DNA of 64,000 nucleotides from Vibrio renipiscarius (GTDB taxonomy: Bacteria; Pseudomonadota; Gammaproteobacteria; Enterobacterales; Vibrionaceae), in assembly GCF_000827885.1 (NCBI RefSeq), contig NZ_JTKH01000023.1, positions 213,041 through 277,040 on the forward strand. The letters are read 5' to 3'. Under the pieces are notes generated by a model, which did no database searches, had not been told where the DNA came from, and saw only the letters and a list, made by a program, of their open reading frames with translations. The position numbers were made by a program, and so were the translations under genes. The first letter of the stretch is position 1. Each line of letters begins with the position of its first letter. Positions 1 to 10,726 of the stretch are shown here, in pieces.

Positions 1-902
1 TCAGTGAATGTCGCAGGTGGCAATGGTGGGTAGTAAGTATGAATTGGCCACTTGCGGTTATAAAGCGAGAACGGTGCATCTTTACGCAATAAGTCCATAT
101 GCGCTTCCCAGTACGCATGAATGGTACCAACATCGCGCCAATAAACTTCTTCTTTCTCACCCGTAATTTTGTTGGTACTGAAGTCATACACATAGACATC
201 GCCACGCGGGAACATCTTCGGAATGATATCTTTACCAAAATCGTGGGTTGAATCTGGGTTGTCAGCGTCTTCAACCAACTCAGAAAATAAAGCTGGAGCT
301 TCAAAGACATAGTTACCCATAGAGACAAGCGCAAAACCTGGATCACCTGGGATAGATTTTGGATTCTCTGGTTTTTCTTCAAAACCGATCATACGCCCTT
401 CCGTATCCACTTCAATTACTCCAAATTGGGAGGCTTGAGACAATGGCATACGTAACGCTGATACGGTCAAAGAAGCTTCTTTTTGTTTGTGGAAATCAAG
501 CATCTGCTTGATGTCCATTTTATAGATATGGTCCGACCCGAAAATACACACTTGCTCAGGTTCAGCCAACTCCATAAAACGTAAATTTTGATAGATGGCA
601 TCAGCCGTACCTTCATACCAACGCTTCCCTGTACGCATTTGCGCAGGAATTGGGTCAATAAAACGGTCAGTAATACCATTGATGTTCCACCCTTTTTTCA
701 AGTGATGAAACAGCGATTGAGATTTGAATTGCGTCAGCACATAAATGCGCATCAGGTCAGCATTAACAAAATTGTTTAGCGCGAAATCGATAAGGCGGTA
801 GCTGCCACCGAAAGGAACCGAAGGCTTACTACGAGATTCCGTCAACGGACGCAATCTTGAGCCCTCTCCACCAGCAAGGATCATCCCTAAAACACCAGCC
901 AT
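1..902 (-). CDS. glgC: Glucose-1-phosphate adenylyltransferase, 3' end beyond window
   Basis: Makes ADP-glucose from ATP and glucose-1-phosphate, the committed step of bacterial glycogen synthesis, in the cytoplasm. The first 300 codons are present and the frame is still open at base 1; the family is usually a little over 400 residues. The N-terminus has the nucleotidyltransferase signature ILAGGEGSRLRPLT at residues 8-21, then KPSVPFGG, the GTADAIYQN loop near residue 100 and FGSDHIYKMD. Start ATG is at 902-900. Known family members are controlled by glycolytic intermediates; this is not visible here. The next glycogen gene, probably glgA, would lie beyond base 1 if the order is the usual one. 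Confidence 0.95.
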   Translation of the reverse strand, partial: MAGVLGMILAGGEGSRLRPLTESRSKPSVPFGGSYRLIDFALNNFVNADLMRIYVLTQFKSQSLFHHLKKGWNINGITDRFIDPIPAQMRTGKRWYEGTADAIYQNLRFMELAEPEQVCIFGSDHIYKMDIKQMLDFHKQKEASLTVSALRMPLSQASQFGVIEVDTEGRMIGFEEKPENPKSIPGDPGFALVSMGNYVFEAPALFSELVEDADNPDSTHDFGKDIIPKMFPRGDVYVYDFSTNKITGEKEEVYWRDVGTIHAYWEAHMDLLRKDAPFSLYNRKWPIHTYYPPLPPATFT

Positions 903-1313
903 TTTTAACTCTCCATATTATTTATAATTTGACGCCTAATCTTGGCATCTTTAGTTCGAATTTGAGTAAAAACTCAGTAATCACCCGGAGATATTATGTA
1001 AAACCCTCCATCAATATGTGCAAATCGTTGGCTATAAATTATCGTATCTGACAAAGATTACAATTTAAAATATCCCATACCGGTTGATGCTCACAGGTTA
1101 CTTAATAAGCGCCTGACTTAGCTCACACATTCTGTTGCGCAAGACACATTTCATTAACTTACACCAAACAAAATTGTGACGCACCTAGCAAGAAGATAAA
1201 CCTATAAATTACAATTACTGAGAGTCAACTCGGTATTAGATTGAAAACTGATGAATAACTGAACGCTTGTAACGATGGGTGATTAGATGTGTTATTTAGC
1301 GACGATCTTGAGA
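903..1313. other. Intergenic region between topA terminator and glgC
   Basis: About 410 bases between the topA terminator and the glgC start. It must hold the glgC promoter, but I see no convincing -35/-10 pair. No ORF of credible composition, no hairpin with a T-tract and no tRNA-like fold were seen. Confidence 0.5.
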
Positions 1314-1347
1314 CAAAAAAAAAGCAGCGAATTATCGCTGCTTTTTT
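1314..1347 (-). terminator. Intrinsic terminator of topA
   Basis: The stem AGCAGCGA/TCGCTGCT has an ATTA-type loop. Reading leftward, a run of T follows just after the topA stop codon. A shorter T run on the other side could make it work in both directions. Confidence 0.85.
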
Positions 1348-1360
1348 GATTCACTTTCGA

Positions 1361-3982
1361 TTATTTGTTTTTACGCTTATCCGTGATTTCCCACTTTCCA
1401 TTCTCGAAAAGTGCGGTGTAACCTGATGGCTTACCGTCCACTTCAGAACGTACATAGTTCTCTTTCGTCTTACGGCTAAAACGCACAACCATTGGCAGAC
1501 CGTCAGGATCTTTCTCTGGTGCATCCGCAAGATAATGGAACTTCGCAGAAATACGATCTTTAAAGCGTTTTAGCTCTTCCACTAATGGCGCACGTGTTTC
1601 ACGTGATTTAGGGAAAGTACTCGCCGCTAAGAACAAACCAGAGGCACCGTCACGTAAAACAAAGTACGCGTCTGAATTTTCACACGGCAGTTCTGGCAGA
1701 TGTACTGGATCTTCTTTCGGTGGTGCAACTTCACCATTTTTAAGAATCTTACGCGTGTTCTTACAGGTTTCGCTGGTGCAATCCATGTATTTACCGAAGC
1801 GGCCGTTCTTAAGAACCATGTCGCTACCACACTTGTCACACTCAACCAGTGGGCCTTCGTAACCTTTAACTTTGTACTCACCAAACTCGACAACATAACC
1901 TTCACAGTTCGGGTTATTACCACAAACATGCAGCTTACGCTTATCATCGATGAGATAGGCATCCATCGCCGTTTCACAGATCGGACAACGTTTTTTCGCT
2001 CGAAGAGCCGCCGTTTCAACATCTTCTTCAAGAACGTTGATAATGCCTTCTTCATCGCCTAGGTTAATGGTGGTTTTGCAACGCTCTTTCGGTGGCAAAG
2101 CATAACCAGAACAACCGAGGAACACGCCTGTTGATGCCGTACGAATACCCATCTCACGTGAACACGTTGGACACTTGATATCGGTATAAACGATATGGTT
2201 AGGCTTCATGCCACCCACATCTTCATCCAATTCCGCTTTCTCTAAATCACCAGTAAAATCGGTAAAGAAGTTATCAAGCACGGATTTCCAGTTCGCATCA
2301 CCGACTGCAACTTGGTCAAGCTTCTGTTCCATTTTTGAGGTGAACTCGTAGTTCATCAACTCATGGAAGCTGCCATCAAGACGGTCAGTAACGATCTCAC
2401 CCATTTTTTCAGCGTAGAAGCGACGTTGTTCAACCTTCACGTAACCACGATCTTGAATGGTAGAGATAATTGACGCGTACGTTGAAGGACGGCCAATACC
2501 ACGCTTTTCAAGTTCTTTAACCAATGCCGCTTCAGTAAAGCGAGCAGGTGGCTTGGTAAAGTGTTGTTTAGGCTCAAGATCAACCAGGTCGATTTTGTCA
2601 CCCACTTGAACCGCAGGAAGAATTTGGTCTTCATTCTTGCCCATTGGACGTTGAACGCGAGTCCAACCATCAAATTTCAGAATGCGACCTTTCGCTTTTA
2701 GCGTGTACTCCGCCGCTTTCACACTAACGGTCGTTGAATCGTATTGCGCAGGTGTCATTTGACACGCCACAAACTGGTTCCAAATGAGGTTGTACAGTTT
2801 GTGAGCATCCGCTTCCATAGAAACAAGATCTTCAGTCTTAACCATGACATCCGATGGACGAATCGCTTCGTGCGCCTCTTGAGCGCCCTCTTTACTACCG
2901 TACACAAGTTTACTTGCAGGTAGGTAGGCTTCACCGAACTCTGTACCGATATACTCGCGTAGCGTCTCTACAGCCTCTGAACTCAAGTTAGTTGAGTCAG
3001 TACGCATATAGGTGATGTAACCCGCTTCATACAAGCGCTGAGCCAGCATCATGGTCTTTTTAACGCCGTAGCCTAAGCGCGTACTTGCCGCTTGCTGAAG
3101 CGTTGACGTAATAAAGGGTGCAGATGGCTTACTTGATGTTGGACGGTCTTCGCGTTTACACACTTCAAACGCCGCATTTTCAAGTACCGATACCGCAGCC
3201 ATGGTGTCAGCTTGATTGGTTGGTTTAAATACCACCCCATCCTTCTGAGCCACCTGTAAGCGGAAGTCTGTGTTGTTTTGCGTCTTCGTATTGGCGTGAA
3301 TATCCCAAAATTCTTCAGGGATAAACGCTTTGATTTCGCGCTCACGCTCAACCAATAACTTCACTGCCACTGACTGAACACGACCAGCTGACAGGCCACG
3401 AGCCACTTTTTTCCACAGTAATGGAGAGACCATAAAGCCAACCACACGGTCCATGAAACGACGTGCTTGTTGGGCATTAACGCCATCCATGCTGAGTTCG
3501 CCCGGTTTCTCGAACGCTTGCTGGATAGCATTTTTGGTAATTTCGTTAAACACTACACGCTTGTATCGCTCTTCATCGCCACCGATGATCTCACGAAGGT
3601 GCCATGCGATAGCTTCTCCTTCGCGGTCCAAATCGGTTGCGAGATAAACGCAATCTGCGTCTTCGGCGAGTTTCTGTAGCTCAGCGACTACCTTCTCTTT
3701 ACCCGGTAGTATTTGGTAATTCGCTTCCCAGCCGTTAAATGGGTCAATACCCATTTTTTTAATCAGCGATTTACGATCTTTCTCGTGCTTCACACGAGCT
3801 TTCTCTTCAGGGCTCATACCTTTGGTTGATACCGCTGCCGCTTTTTGGCCGGTGCTTTGTCCCGCTGTCGGTAGATCACGCACGTGACCCACACTAGACT
3901 TTACGATGAAGTCCTTACCGAGATATTTATTGATGGTCTTAGCCTTAGCAGGCGATTCCACAATAACGAGTGACTTACCCAT
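1361..3982 (-). CDS. topA: DNA topoisomerase I (type IA)
   Basis: Relaxes negative supercoils by passing a strand through a transient single-strand break. The 873 residues match the family length (about 865 in E. coli). The TOPRIM domain at the N-terminus has the metal triad in DLDREGE at 117-123. The active-site Tyr is Y325 in [10 protein letters not shown]. The C-terminus has three zinc-ribbon units starting near CPTC, CPIC and CDKC, each with paired cysteines, which bind single-stranded DNA and RNA polymerase in the E. coli enzyme. yciN lies divergently upstream, the same neighbour as in E. coli. Confidence 0.97.
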   Translation of the reverse strand: MGKSLVIVESPAKAKTINKYLGKDFIVKSSVGHVRDLPTAGQSTGQKAAAVSTKGMSPEEKARVKHEKDRKSLIKKMGIDPFNGWEANYQILPGKEKVVAELQKLAEDADCVYLATDLDREGEAIAWHLREIIGGDEERYKRVVFNEITKNAIQQAFEKPGELSMDGVNAQQARRFMDRVVGFMVSPLLWKKVARGLSAGRVQSVAVKLLVEREREIKAFIPEEFWDIHANTKTQNNTDFRLQVAQKDGVVFKPTNQADTMAAVSVLENAAFEVCKREDRPTSSKPSAPFITSTLQQAASTRLGYGVKKTMMLAQRLYEAGYITYMRTDSTNLSSEAVETLREYIGTEFGEAYLPASKLVYGSKEGAQEAHEAIRPSDVMVKTEDLVSMEADAHKLYNLIWNQFVACQMTPAQYDSTTVSVKAAEYTLKAKGRILKFDGWTRVQRPMGKNEDQILPAVQVGDKIDLVDLEPKQHFTKPPARFTEAALVKELEKRGIGRPSTYASIISTIQDRGYVKVEQRRFYAEKMGEIVTDRLDGSFHELMNYEFTSKMEQKLDQVAVGDANWKSVLDNFFTDFTGDLEKAELDEDVGGMKPNHIVYTDIKCPTCSREMGIRTASTGVFLGCSGYALPPKERCKTTINLGDEEGIINVLEEDVETAALRAKKRCPICETAMDAYLIDDKRKLHVCGNNPNCEGYVVEFGEYKVKGYEGPLVECDKCGSDMVLKNGRFGKYMDCTSETCKNTRKILKNGEVAPPKEDPVHLPELPCENSDAYFVLRDGASGLFLAASTFPKSRETRAPLVEELKRFKDRISAKFHYLADAPEKDPDGLPMVVRFSRKTKENYVRSEVDGKPSGYTALFENGKWEITDKRKNK

Positions 3983-4392
3983 AACTGACTCTAGTGTCCT
4001 TTAGTGACTGATGACGCGAATTTATCGCACAACATACTTATAATATTGCTTCTTTTTTTACTATCGAGCGAGATGAGCAGAAGATCAATATCTTTTTTTA
4101 AAATCACTTTTGACTGCTCGACAAATGCGCGATCTTACTCAAGTCGTTAAACATGCGAGTAAACCCATTTAACGATTAGTTTGGTCAAGCAATCAATGCC
4201 TTACCTGATAAAGTGCCACATACTAAACGCGTGGTTTATATTTCTGCCAACAAAGTACGCAGATTTATGTCGCCCGTCACAAAACATTTCAACTCTTTGC
4301 AATGATTAAAATTGTTACAGGTCATTGGAAAATGCCTCTGACTGCACGTACAATCGCGCCATATCTCGTCCACCCTCTATTTAAAGGCATCC
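3983..4392. other. Divergent intergenic region topA/yciN
   Basis: 410 AT-rich bases separate the two divergent start codons and must hold both promoters. I found no clear operator palindrome, no hairpin with a T-tract and no credible short gene. Confidence 0.5.
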
Positions 4393-4644
4393 ATGATGAG
4401 CGAAAAAAAAACCATTTCTCAGTTTGATCTGTTGTTGATCGCCAACCAAGTCATTCAAGCCCACGATGATTACATCGAAGGTATGCGTGCAGATAGCGTT
4501 GAAGAAAAAGAAGAAGTACTGATATTTAAAGGTAACTACTTCTTAGATGAGCAAGGCATTCCAACGGCAAATACCACCGCCGTTTTCAATATGTTTAAGT
4601 ATCTTGCTCACCACCTATCGAAAGAGTTTACGCTAGAAAACTGA
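4393..4644 (+). CDS. yciN: YciN family protein (DUF2498)
   Basis: A small cytoplasmic protein of 83 residues, the same length as E. coli YciN, whose gene also sits next to topA. It has an acidic N-terminal half (QFDLLLIANQVIQAHDDYIEGM) and a later conserved-looking segment FKGNYFLDEQGIPT. There is no signal peptide or membrane segment. The biochemical role is not established. Two adjacent ATG codons (4393 and 4396) could start it; AAAGG lies about 6 bases upstream. It is monocistronic, with its own terminator. Confidence 0.88.
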   Translation: MMSEKKTISQFDLLLIANQVIQAHDDYIEGMRADSVEEKEEVLIFKGNYFLDEQGIPTANTTAVFNMFKYLAHHLSKEFTLEN

Positions 4645-4671
4645 TTCTCGACGGTAATTCGTTCATACACA

Positions 4672-4701
4672 AAAAAGCCAGAGGTTTACTCTGGCTTTTA
4701 T
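4672..4701. terminator. Bidirectional terminator between yciN and aroA
   Basis: The stem AAAGCCAGAG/CTCTGGCTTT has a GTTTA loop. Convergent genes flank it, with an A run on the left and a T run on the right, so it can serve both strands. Confidence 0.88.
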
Positions 4702-4713
4702 TTTCCTGAAAAT

Positions 4714-6039
4714 TTAGCAACTTAACCCTGCCAACTTGTCGAAGTAATCAGGAAATGTCTTCGATGTACACTTAGGATCATTAATCGTCACCGGTGTATC
4801 GCTTAAAGCCACCAGAGAAAAACACATCGCCATGCGGTGATCGTCGTAAGTATCGATCGCGGCATGCTTAAGCTGTGTTGGTGGGGTTATGATGATGTAA
4901 TCATGCCCCTCTTCCACTTCTGCACCGACTTTACGTAACTCAGTGGCCATCGCTGACAAACGATCGGTCTCTTTCACCCGCCAATTGTAAACATTGCGGA
5001 TCGCCGTTGTGCCTTCTGCAAACAACGCTGTCGTGGCAATCGTCATTGCGGCATCAGGGATATGATTAAAGTCTAAATCAACCGCTTTGAGCTTGCCCAC
5101 GCGTGAAATCACGTAATCATCACCCCACTCAATGTCCGCGCCCATTTTTTCTAACGCGTCAGCAAATTGAATATCACCTTGGATGCTGTTTTTACCGATG
5201 CCGGTAACTTTAATCGCCCCACCTTTAATCGCTGCCGCCGCTAAGAAATAGGACGCCGAAGACGCATCGCCTTCGACCAAGAAGTCACCCGGTGATACAT
5301 AGCGTTGGCCGGCTTTAATCGCGAATTGTTGGTAATTACGGTTTTCTACCTCAACCCCAAACTGAGCCATAATATGCAAGGTAATATCGATGTAAGGTTT
5401 CGACACCAAATCACCGATAATATTGATCGTCACATCGTCTTTCGCTAATGGCGCTGACATCAAAAATGCGGTCAGGAACTGGCTTGAGATAGAACCATCA
5501 ATCTCAACGCTACCGCCATTTAGGCCACGACCTACAATCTGAATGGGTGGGTAGTTGTCATTTTCAAGGTAGCGAATCTCGGCACCGGCTTGACGCAACG
5601 CATCCACCAAATGGCCAATTGGGCGCTCTTTCATGCGTGGCTCACCAGTCAGCACATACTCACCGGAACCTAAACATAAAGCGGCCGCTAACGGGCGCAT
5701 CGCGGTGCCCGCGTTACCTAAGAATAATTCTAATGGTTGAATCGCGTCGCTTGGTCCAGCAACGCACTGTTCACCAACGCGCTGTCCACCTGAAAATGCA
5801 GCGCCTAAACCATCCACTTCACACTCAGTCTTATCATCCGACAAACGATAATTAACCCCGAGCGAAGTCAACGCATTGAGCATATGACGAATGTCGTCAC
5901 TATCGAGCAAATTGGTTAAACGTGTGGTTCCCTGCGCCAATGCCGCAAGCAGTAAGGCACGGTTTGATACGCTTTTAGAACCCGGTAAGTTGACCTCACC
6001 ATCGACTTTATTGATTGGTTGTAATGTAAGGCTTTCCAT
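4714..6039 (-). CDS. aroA: 3-phosphoshikimate 1-carboxyvinyltransferase (EPSP synthase), with insertion
   Basis: Joins PEP to shikimate-3-phosphate in the pathway to chorismate and aromatic amino acids; the family is the glyphosate target. Core motifs are [17 protein letters not shown] at the N-terminus, [13 protein letters not shown] near residue 104, [37 protein letters not shown] and [17 protein letters not shown] near the C-terminus. I start at the ATG at 6039, giving [11 protein letters not shown] as in relatives, not at an upstream in-frame ATG (6072). The result is 441 residues against about 426-427 normally. The excess lies at residues 83-97, just before [10 protein letters not shown], and is described under findings. 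It has its own transcription unit. Confidence 0.95.
   Translation of the reverse strand: MESLTLQPINKVDGEVNLPGSKSVSNRALLLAALAQGTTRLTNLLDSDDIRHMLNALTSLGVNYRLSDDKTECEVDGLGAAFSGGQRVGEQCVAGPSDAIQPLELFLGNAGTAMRPLAAALCLGSGEYVLTGEPRMKERPIGHLVDALRQAGAEIRYLENDNYPPIQIVGRGLNGGSVEIDGSISSQFLTAFLMSAPLAKDDVTINIIGDLVSKPYIDITLHIMAQFGVEVENRNYQQFAIKAGQRYVSPGDFLVEGDASSASYFLAAAAIKGGAIKVTGIGKNSIQGDIQFADALEKMGADIEWGDDYVISRVGKLKAVDLDFNHIPDAAMTIATTALFAEGTTAIRNVYNWRVKETDRLSAMATELRKVGAEVEEGHDYIIITPPTQLKHAAIDTYDDHRMAMCFSLVALSDTPVTINDPKCTSKTFPDYFDKLAGLSC
5749..5793 (-). repeat. 15-codon insertion in aroA with imperfect 15-bp tandem repeat
   Basis: Bases 5761-5775 and 5776-5790 are two 15-bp units differing at two positions. 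They encode the five-residue repeats GGQRV and GEQCV. They lie inside about 15 residues that E. coli and typical Vibrio AroA lack, as I remember them. Confidence 0.65.
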
Positions 6040-6191
6040 TGAGACTACTATTCCTTGCTCGCTCGCTTCCATAAGAGCGATGAAAAATTCTTCATACTGG
6101 CAGACTAACGAAAAACCGCCGCTAAAACCAGAGCAAATCGAGTTTTAACGACGGGAAAACACACAATGAGGAACAACAAGAGAATGAAGTA

Positions 6192-6650
6192 TTAGTACTC
6201 TTTATCGACTCGGACGCCATCATTGAAATAGAGAATTCTAACCGGATCATTGCGCTGGAAAATCATTGAACTATCGACATCTTGGATAACATTGATCAAA
6301 CGTTTGTCGTCTGTTTGTATCAGCAACTCAACCAGTCGATACTCAACGCTGTAGCTTTGATTGGCGCGATTACGCGCAACGCTTGCACCCGCGACCGCCC
6401 CGACGGCAGTCGCCACTTCTTTACCGGTACCACCGCCAAATTGATTGCCCACCAAGCCTCCCACTACGGCCCCTAAGAACGTTTCCCAACCGTTACTTTT
6501 CGACGCCACAATTTCTTGCTGAGTGATGTAACGGACTGAATCAACCTTGCCAAATACGACTTCATTGACAGGACGAGCCACGTTCCGTTGATATGCGGCA
6601 TTGGCAAACAGAGGAAAAATCAATAATATCCATACCCACTTCTTCATCAT
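6192..6650 (-). CDS. Glycine-zipper 2TM domain envelope protein
   Basis: A 152-residue exported protein. The signal peptide is MMKKWVWILLIFPLFANA with no lipobox cysteine, so it is probably periplasmic or in the outer membrane rather than a lipoprotein. Residues about 58-95 (FLGAVVGGLVGNQFGGGTGKE and a following GAVAGASVA) form the glycine-zipper seen in the SlyB/Pcp-like 2TM family. The C-terminal half reads like a small beta domain. AGAGG lies 8 bases before the ATG. It starts back-to-back with aat, only 15 bases apart. Function unknown; relatives are envelope-stress linked. Confidence 0.8.
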   Translation of the reverse strand: MMKKWVWILLIFPLFANAAYQRNVARPVNEVVFGKVDSVRYITQQEIVASKSNGWETFLGAVVGGLVGNQFGGGTGKEVATAVGAVAGASVARNRANQSYSVEYRLVELLIQTDDKRLINVIQDVDSSMIFQRNDPVRILYFNDGVRVDKEY

Positions 6651-6665
6651 AATCGAAACCTCTTG

Positions 6666-7382
6666 ATGGCTATTTATCTGACAGAACTCGACCCCAATAA
6701 CTTGAGCTTCCCGTCGCCATTTGACGCACTGGATGATCCCAATGGCTTATTAGCGTTTGGCGGTGATCTGTCGGCAGATCGTATACTAACAGCTTACCAC
6801 AATGGCATATTTCCATGGTATGGCCCAGGCGAACCGATTTTATGGTGGAGCCCTTCACCTCGCGCCGTATTCAAACCCAGCCTGTTTAAACCATCAAAAA
6901 GTTTGAAGAAATTCCAACGCAAGCATCAATATCAAGTCAGTATCAACCATGCGACGGCTCAAGTGATCGACCAATGTGCCGCCCTGCGCTGCGCGGAAGA
7001 AACCTGGCTCAATGAAGATATGCGGCATGCTTACAAAGCGTTGGCAAAACAAGGGCGCTGCCACTCTGTTGAAGTATGGCAAGAAAATCGTTTGATTGGC
7101 GGCTTGTATGGGCTGTCTATCGGGCAATTGTTCTGTGGCGAATCGATGTTTAGCCTGGAAAGTAACGCATCAAAAATCGCTTTGTGGTATTTCTGCGATC
7201 ATTTCCAGCAGCAAGGCGGACAATTAATTGATTGCCAAGTATTGAATGAGCACACGCAATCTTTAGGCGCATTTGAACTGGAACGAGAGAGCTTTATTCA
7301 AAGCCTGCTATCTTTAAGATATCAAGCTCTTGAGGAGCAGTGCTTTCAGCCACAATGGCTTAATTTACCCACCGAGAGATGA
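6666..7382 (+). CDS. aat: Leucyl/phenylalanyl-tRNA--protein transferase
   Basis: Adds Leu or Phe from aminoacyl-tRNA to N-terminal Lys or Arg of proteins, marking them for ClpS/ClpAP as N-degrons. The 238 residues contain the family's N-terminal PNGLLAFGGDLS, GIFPWY and WWSPSPRAV and the central VEVWQENRLIGGLYGLSIGQ with FCGESMFS. I start at ATG 6666 (MAIYLTEL); a TTG three bases upstream is in frame. No clear Shine-Dalgarno is seen before it. bpt follows after one base, so the two transferases form an operon. Confidence 0.96.
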   Translation: MAIYLTELDPNNLSFPSPFDALDDPNGLLAFGGDLSADRILTAYHNGIFPWYGPGEPILWWSPSPRAVFKPSLFKPSKSLKKFQRKHQYQVSINHATAQVIDQCAALRCAEETWLNEDMRHAYKALAKQGRCHSVEVWQENRLIGGLYGLSIGQLFCGESMFSLESNASKIALWYFCDHFQQQGGQLIDCQVLNEHTQSLGAFELERESFIQSLLSLRYQALEEQCFQPQWLNLPTER

Positions 7383-7383
7383 A

Positions 7384-8082
7384 ATGAGTTCTGACTTGCA
7401 GCAAATTCGGATTGGTTTAACCGATAACCATCCTTGTAGCTATCTACCGAATCGACAAGAACGCGTCGCGGTCGCATTAGACCCGGAACTGCACAGCTCA
7501 TCAAATTATGAAGTGTTGCTCGCCAATGGATTTCGTCGTAGTGGTGATACGATGTATAAGCCCCACTGTGAACTTTGCAGCGCCTGCCAGCCGATTCGTA
7601 TTGCTATTCCAAACTTCACCCCCTCTCGCAGCCAAAAACGCCTCCTGGCCAAAGCGAAAGGGATTACCTATCAGCTCAAGGAAGAAATGGATGAGCATTG
7701 GTTTTCACTTTATAGCCGCTATATCGAAGCGCGCCATCGTGAAGGCAGTATGTATCCACCTAACCGTGAAACCTTTGCTCAGTTTTCGCATTGTGCGTGG
7801 TTAAATACACAATATTTGCACATTTACGATAACGGAAACCTAATTGGCATTGCAGTTACCGATATTCTGAGCAATAGTGCCAGTGCTTTTTATACCTTTT
7901 TCGAACCAAACAGTGAGTTTTCACTTGGAACCCTAGGGGTATTACTGCAAATTGATTATTGCCGTAACCAAGGAAAACAGTGGCTTTATCTCGGTTACCA
8001 AATTGATGAATGCCCAGCGATGAATTACAAAGTCCGCTTTCAACCGCATCAAAGGCTAGTAAATCAGACTTGGCGAGGGTAG
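7384..8082 (+). CDS. bpt: Aspartate/glutamate leucyltransferase
   Basis: Transfers Leu from Leu-tRNA to N-terminal Asp or Glu, widening the set of bacterial N-degrons that Aat alone serves. The 232 residues from ATG 7384 (MSSDLQQIRIGLTD) contain the family's HPCSYLPNRQ, the cysteine-rich GDTMYKPHCELCSACQPIRI and the C-terminal YLGYQIDECPAMNYKVRFQPHQ. A longer frame opening at 7330 would overlap aat and adds no conserved residues. Its position one base after aat fits a shared N-end-rule operon. Confidence 0.95.
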   Translation: MSSDLQQIRIGLTDNHPCSYLPNRQERVAVALDPELHSSSNYEVLLANGFRRSGDTMYKPHCELCSACQPIRIAIPNFTPSRSQKRLLAKAKGITYQLKEEMDEHWFSLYSRYIEARHREGSMYPPNRETFAQFSHCAWLNTQYLHIYDNGNLIGIAVTDILSNSASAFYTFFEPNSEFSLGTLGVLLQIDYCRNQGKQWLYLGYQIDECPAMNYKVRFQPHQRLVNQTWRG

Positions 8083-8163
8083 AATACGCCCCAACTTTAC
8101 TTAATTCATTTTTATCGGCGCAAATAGCCGGTTGAAATTGTCCATTTTGAAAAAGAGGAATAA

Positions 8164-8382
<219 letters not shown>

Positions 8383-8404
8383 TCTTTAGATTTACGAATG
8401 CAAC

Positions 8405-8433
8405 AAAAACCGGAGCCATTGGCTCCGGTTTTT
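8405..8433. terminator. Terminator after infA, also facing tdk
   Basis: GC-rich stem ACCGGAGCC/GGCTCCGGT with an ATT loop, an A run to the left and a T run to the right. It lies between the convergent genes infA and tdk. Confidence 0.9.
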
Positions 8434-8461
8434 GTTTTTGCACGAAAAGCATCATTGCCGT

Positions 8462-9040
8462 TTATTGGCCCAGTGCTTCTTTGTAGTGCTGACGGCAAGC
8501 TGATACGTAACGATCATTCCCACCAATCGCCACTTGATCACCTTGTGCAATCGCATTACCGTGTTCGTCTGTGCGGATCACCATGTTCGCTTTACGGCCA
8601 CAATGACAAATCGTTTTCAGCTCAACCAGCTTATCTGCCCAAGAAAGTAAGTATTTACTGCCTTCAAACAACTCACCAAGAAAGTCGGTACGAAGACCGT
8701 AGCACAGCACCGGAATATGCAATTTATCAACCACTTCCGTTAACTGATATACCTGCTCTTTCGATAAGAACTGACATTCATCAATCAAAATACAGTGACG
8801 CTTCTCTTCATTATTAAGGGTTTCAATCGCCTTAAACATGTCGGTTTCTGGCTTAAACAAGAAAGCATCTGACTGCAAACCAATACGCGAACTCACTTTA
8901 CCAATGCCGTAGCGATCATCTAATGCCGCAGTGAAAATCACTGGGTTCATACCACGCTCTTGGTAATTAAATGACGATTGAAGAAGCGTAGTGGATTTAC
9001 CCGCATTCATTGCCGAGTAATAGAAGTACATCTGAGCCAC
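8462..9040 (-). CDS. tdk: Thymidine kinase
   Basis: Phosphorylates thymidine to dTMP in pyrimidine salvage. The 192 residues have the P-loop SAMNAGKST at 9-17, the DECQFL Walker-B-like motif and the zinc lasso region with CHCGRKA. I start at GTG 9040, giving [16 protein letters not shown] exactly as in E. coli Tdk, because CAGGGTG lies six bases upstream. An earlier in-frame GTG (9049) would overlap that ribosome-binding site. Confidence 0.95.
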   Translation of the reverse strand: MAQMYFYYSAMNAGKSTTLLQSSFNYQERGMNPVIFTAALDDRYGIGKVSSRIGLQSDAFLFKPETDMFKAIETLNNEEKRHCILIDECQFLSKEQVYQLTEVVDKLHIPVLCYGLRTDFLGELFEGSKYLLSWADKLVELKTICHCGRKANMVIRTDEHGNAIAQGDQVAIGGNDRYVSACRQHYKEALGQ

Positions 9041-9075
9041 GAAAAACACCCTGTAAAAATAAACAAATCGGATAG

Positions 9076-9100
9076 AAAAAAGGGCTGACGATTCAGCCCC
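9076..9100 (-). terminator. Terminator of cysS
   Basis: Stem GGGCTGA/TCAGCCC followed leftward by six T, about 40 bases past the cysS stop codon and just before tdk. Confidence 0.85.
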
Positions 9101-9141
9101 TTAAAATTATTCAAACATCCACTAACGTATTGATGTGGAGT

Positions 9142-10524
9142 TTATTTACGACGCCAGGTTGTGCCCTCTGCGCCATCTTCTAGCTCAATACCCATCTCGT
9201 TAAGCTTATCACGCGCTAAATCCGCGTTAGCCCAATCTTTCGATGCACGAGAATCGTTACGCAGTTTGATCAATGCTTCAATTTCAGCCACTTCATCATC
9301 GTTACCCGCATCACCTTTTAAGAAGGCCTCTGCATCTTGATGAAGAATACCAATCACTTCTGCCATTTCACGCATGACCACGCCGAGCGCGCTCGCTTGC
9401 TCTACGTTTTCAGCTTTCAGACGGTTAATCTCACGCGCCATATCAAACAGAACTGAGTAAGCTTCTGGTGTATTGAAGTCATCGTTCATCGCGTCATTAA
9501 AACGCGCTTGGTACTCTTCGCCACCTGCCGCTTCAACTGACAGATCTAGACCACGTAGCGAGGTGTATAGACGCTCAAGTGAAGCACGCGCTTGGTTTAG
9601 GTTTTCTTCGCTGTAGTTTAGTTGGCTACGGTAGTGACCAGACATTAGGAAGTAACGAACCGTTTCTGCGTCGTAGTGACCCAATACATCACGAATAGTG
9701 AAGAAGTTGCCTAGCGATTTAGACATTTTCTCTTTATCCACCATCACCATGCCGCTGTGCATCCAAGTATTCACATACTGGGTGTTATGCGCGCAGCACG
9801 ATTGAGCGATTTCATTTTCGTGGTGTGGGAACTGCAGATCAGAACCACCGCCATGGATATCGAAATGATTACCAAGAATAGAAGAGTTCATTGCTGAACA
9901 TTCGATGTGCCAACCTGGACGGCCTGCGCCCCATGGTGATTCCCATGTAGGTTCGCCAGGCTTAGACATTTTCCATAATACAAAGTCGAGTGGGCTGCGT
10001 TTTGCCGATTCAATATCCACGCGCGCACCAGCTTGTAGCTGATCAAGATCTTGCTTAGACAGCTTGCCGTATTCATCGAATTTGCTTACTTCAAACATCA
10101 CATCGCCATTGCTTGCGACATAAGCAAAACCACGTTCAATCAGCTTTTCAACCAACGCAATGATTTCGTCGATATATTCCGTAGCACGAGGTTCAACATC
10201 TGGACGCTTCATATTCAACGCGTCAAAATCTGCGTGCATTTCACCGATAAGACGCTCAGTCAATGACTCGCAACTTTCACCGTTTTCATTGGCACGTTTG
10301 ATGATTTTGTCATCAATATCCGTGATATTACGAACGAACGTCAAATCGTAACCAAGGTAACGCAAGTAGCGTGAAACCACGTCGAATGAAACAAACGTGC
10401 GGCCATGACCGATATGACAGAGATCGTAAATGGTTACCCCACAGACATACATGCCGATTTTACCAGCAGTGATTGGTTTGAATTCCTCTTTCTGTCTTGT
10501 GAGTGTGTTATATATTTTTAACAT
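9142..10524 (-). CDS. cysS: Cysteinyl-tRNA synthetase
   Basis: Charges tRNA-Cys; class I synthetase. The 460 residues have the zinc ligand C28 in [10 protein letters not shown], the HIGH motif at 37-40, GWHIECSAM near 204, the HHENEIAQS zinc region near 234 and KMSKS at 266-270. The C-terminal anticodon-binding part ends [12 protein letters not shown], as in the E. coli enzyme. It diverges from ppiB across about 200 bases, an arrangement also found in other gamma-proteobacteria. Confidence 0.97.
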   Translation of the reverse strand: MLKIYNTLTRQKEEFKPITAGKIGMYVCGVTIYDLCHIGHGRTFVSFDVVSRYLRYLGYDLTFVRNITDIDDKIIKRANENGESCESLTERLIGEMHADFDALNMKRPDVEPRATEYIDEIIALVEKLIERGFAYVASNGDVMFEVSKFDEYGKLSKQDLDQLQAGARVDIESAKRSPLDFVLWKMSKPGEPTWESPWGAGRPGWHIECSAMNSSILGNHFDIHGGGSDLQFPHHENEIAQSCCAHNTQYVNTWMHSGMVMVDKEKMSKSLGNFFTIRDVLGHYDAETVRYFLMSGHYRSQLNYSEENLNQARASLERLYTSLRGLDLSVEAAGGEEYQARFNDAMNDDFNTPEAYSVLFDMAREINRLKAENVEQASALGVVMREMAEVIGILHQDAEAFLKGDAGNDDEVAEIEALIKLRNDSRASKDWANADLARDKLNEMGIELEDGAEGTTWRRK

Positions 10525-10726
10525 GATCTCTATGCTTAATCTGGGTGAAACAAAATAGGCACTCAGTATATCAATTCACACTTGATTAGGTAATCCCTCA
10601 AACGGTTAAAAAGCCATCATTAGCACCTATACTGGTAGGAGAACCCCTTCTTTTCACGTATTAATGTCTGAAAAGTTAAGATAGAATCTTAAGCTCAAAT
10701 CAAAAACATCGGTTAAGGATACAATC

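Noticed and set aside
1627..2062. Long ORFs in other frames within topA
   Set aside because: Shadows of topA: Lys/Arg/Val-rich with no motifs.
8398..8817. A 139-residue plus-strand ORF
   Set aside because: It begins inside the infA terminator and is antisense to tdk, whose coding identity is certain.
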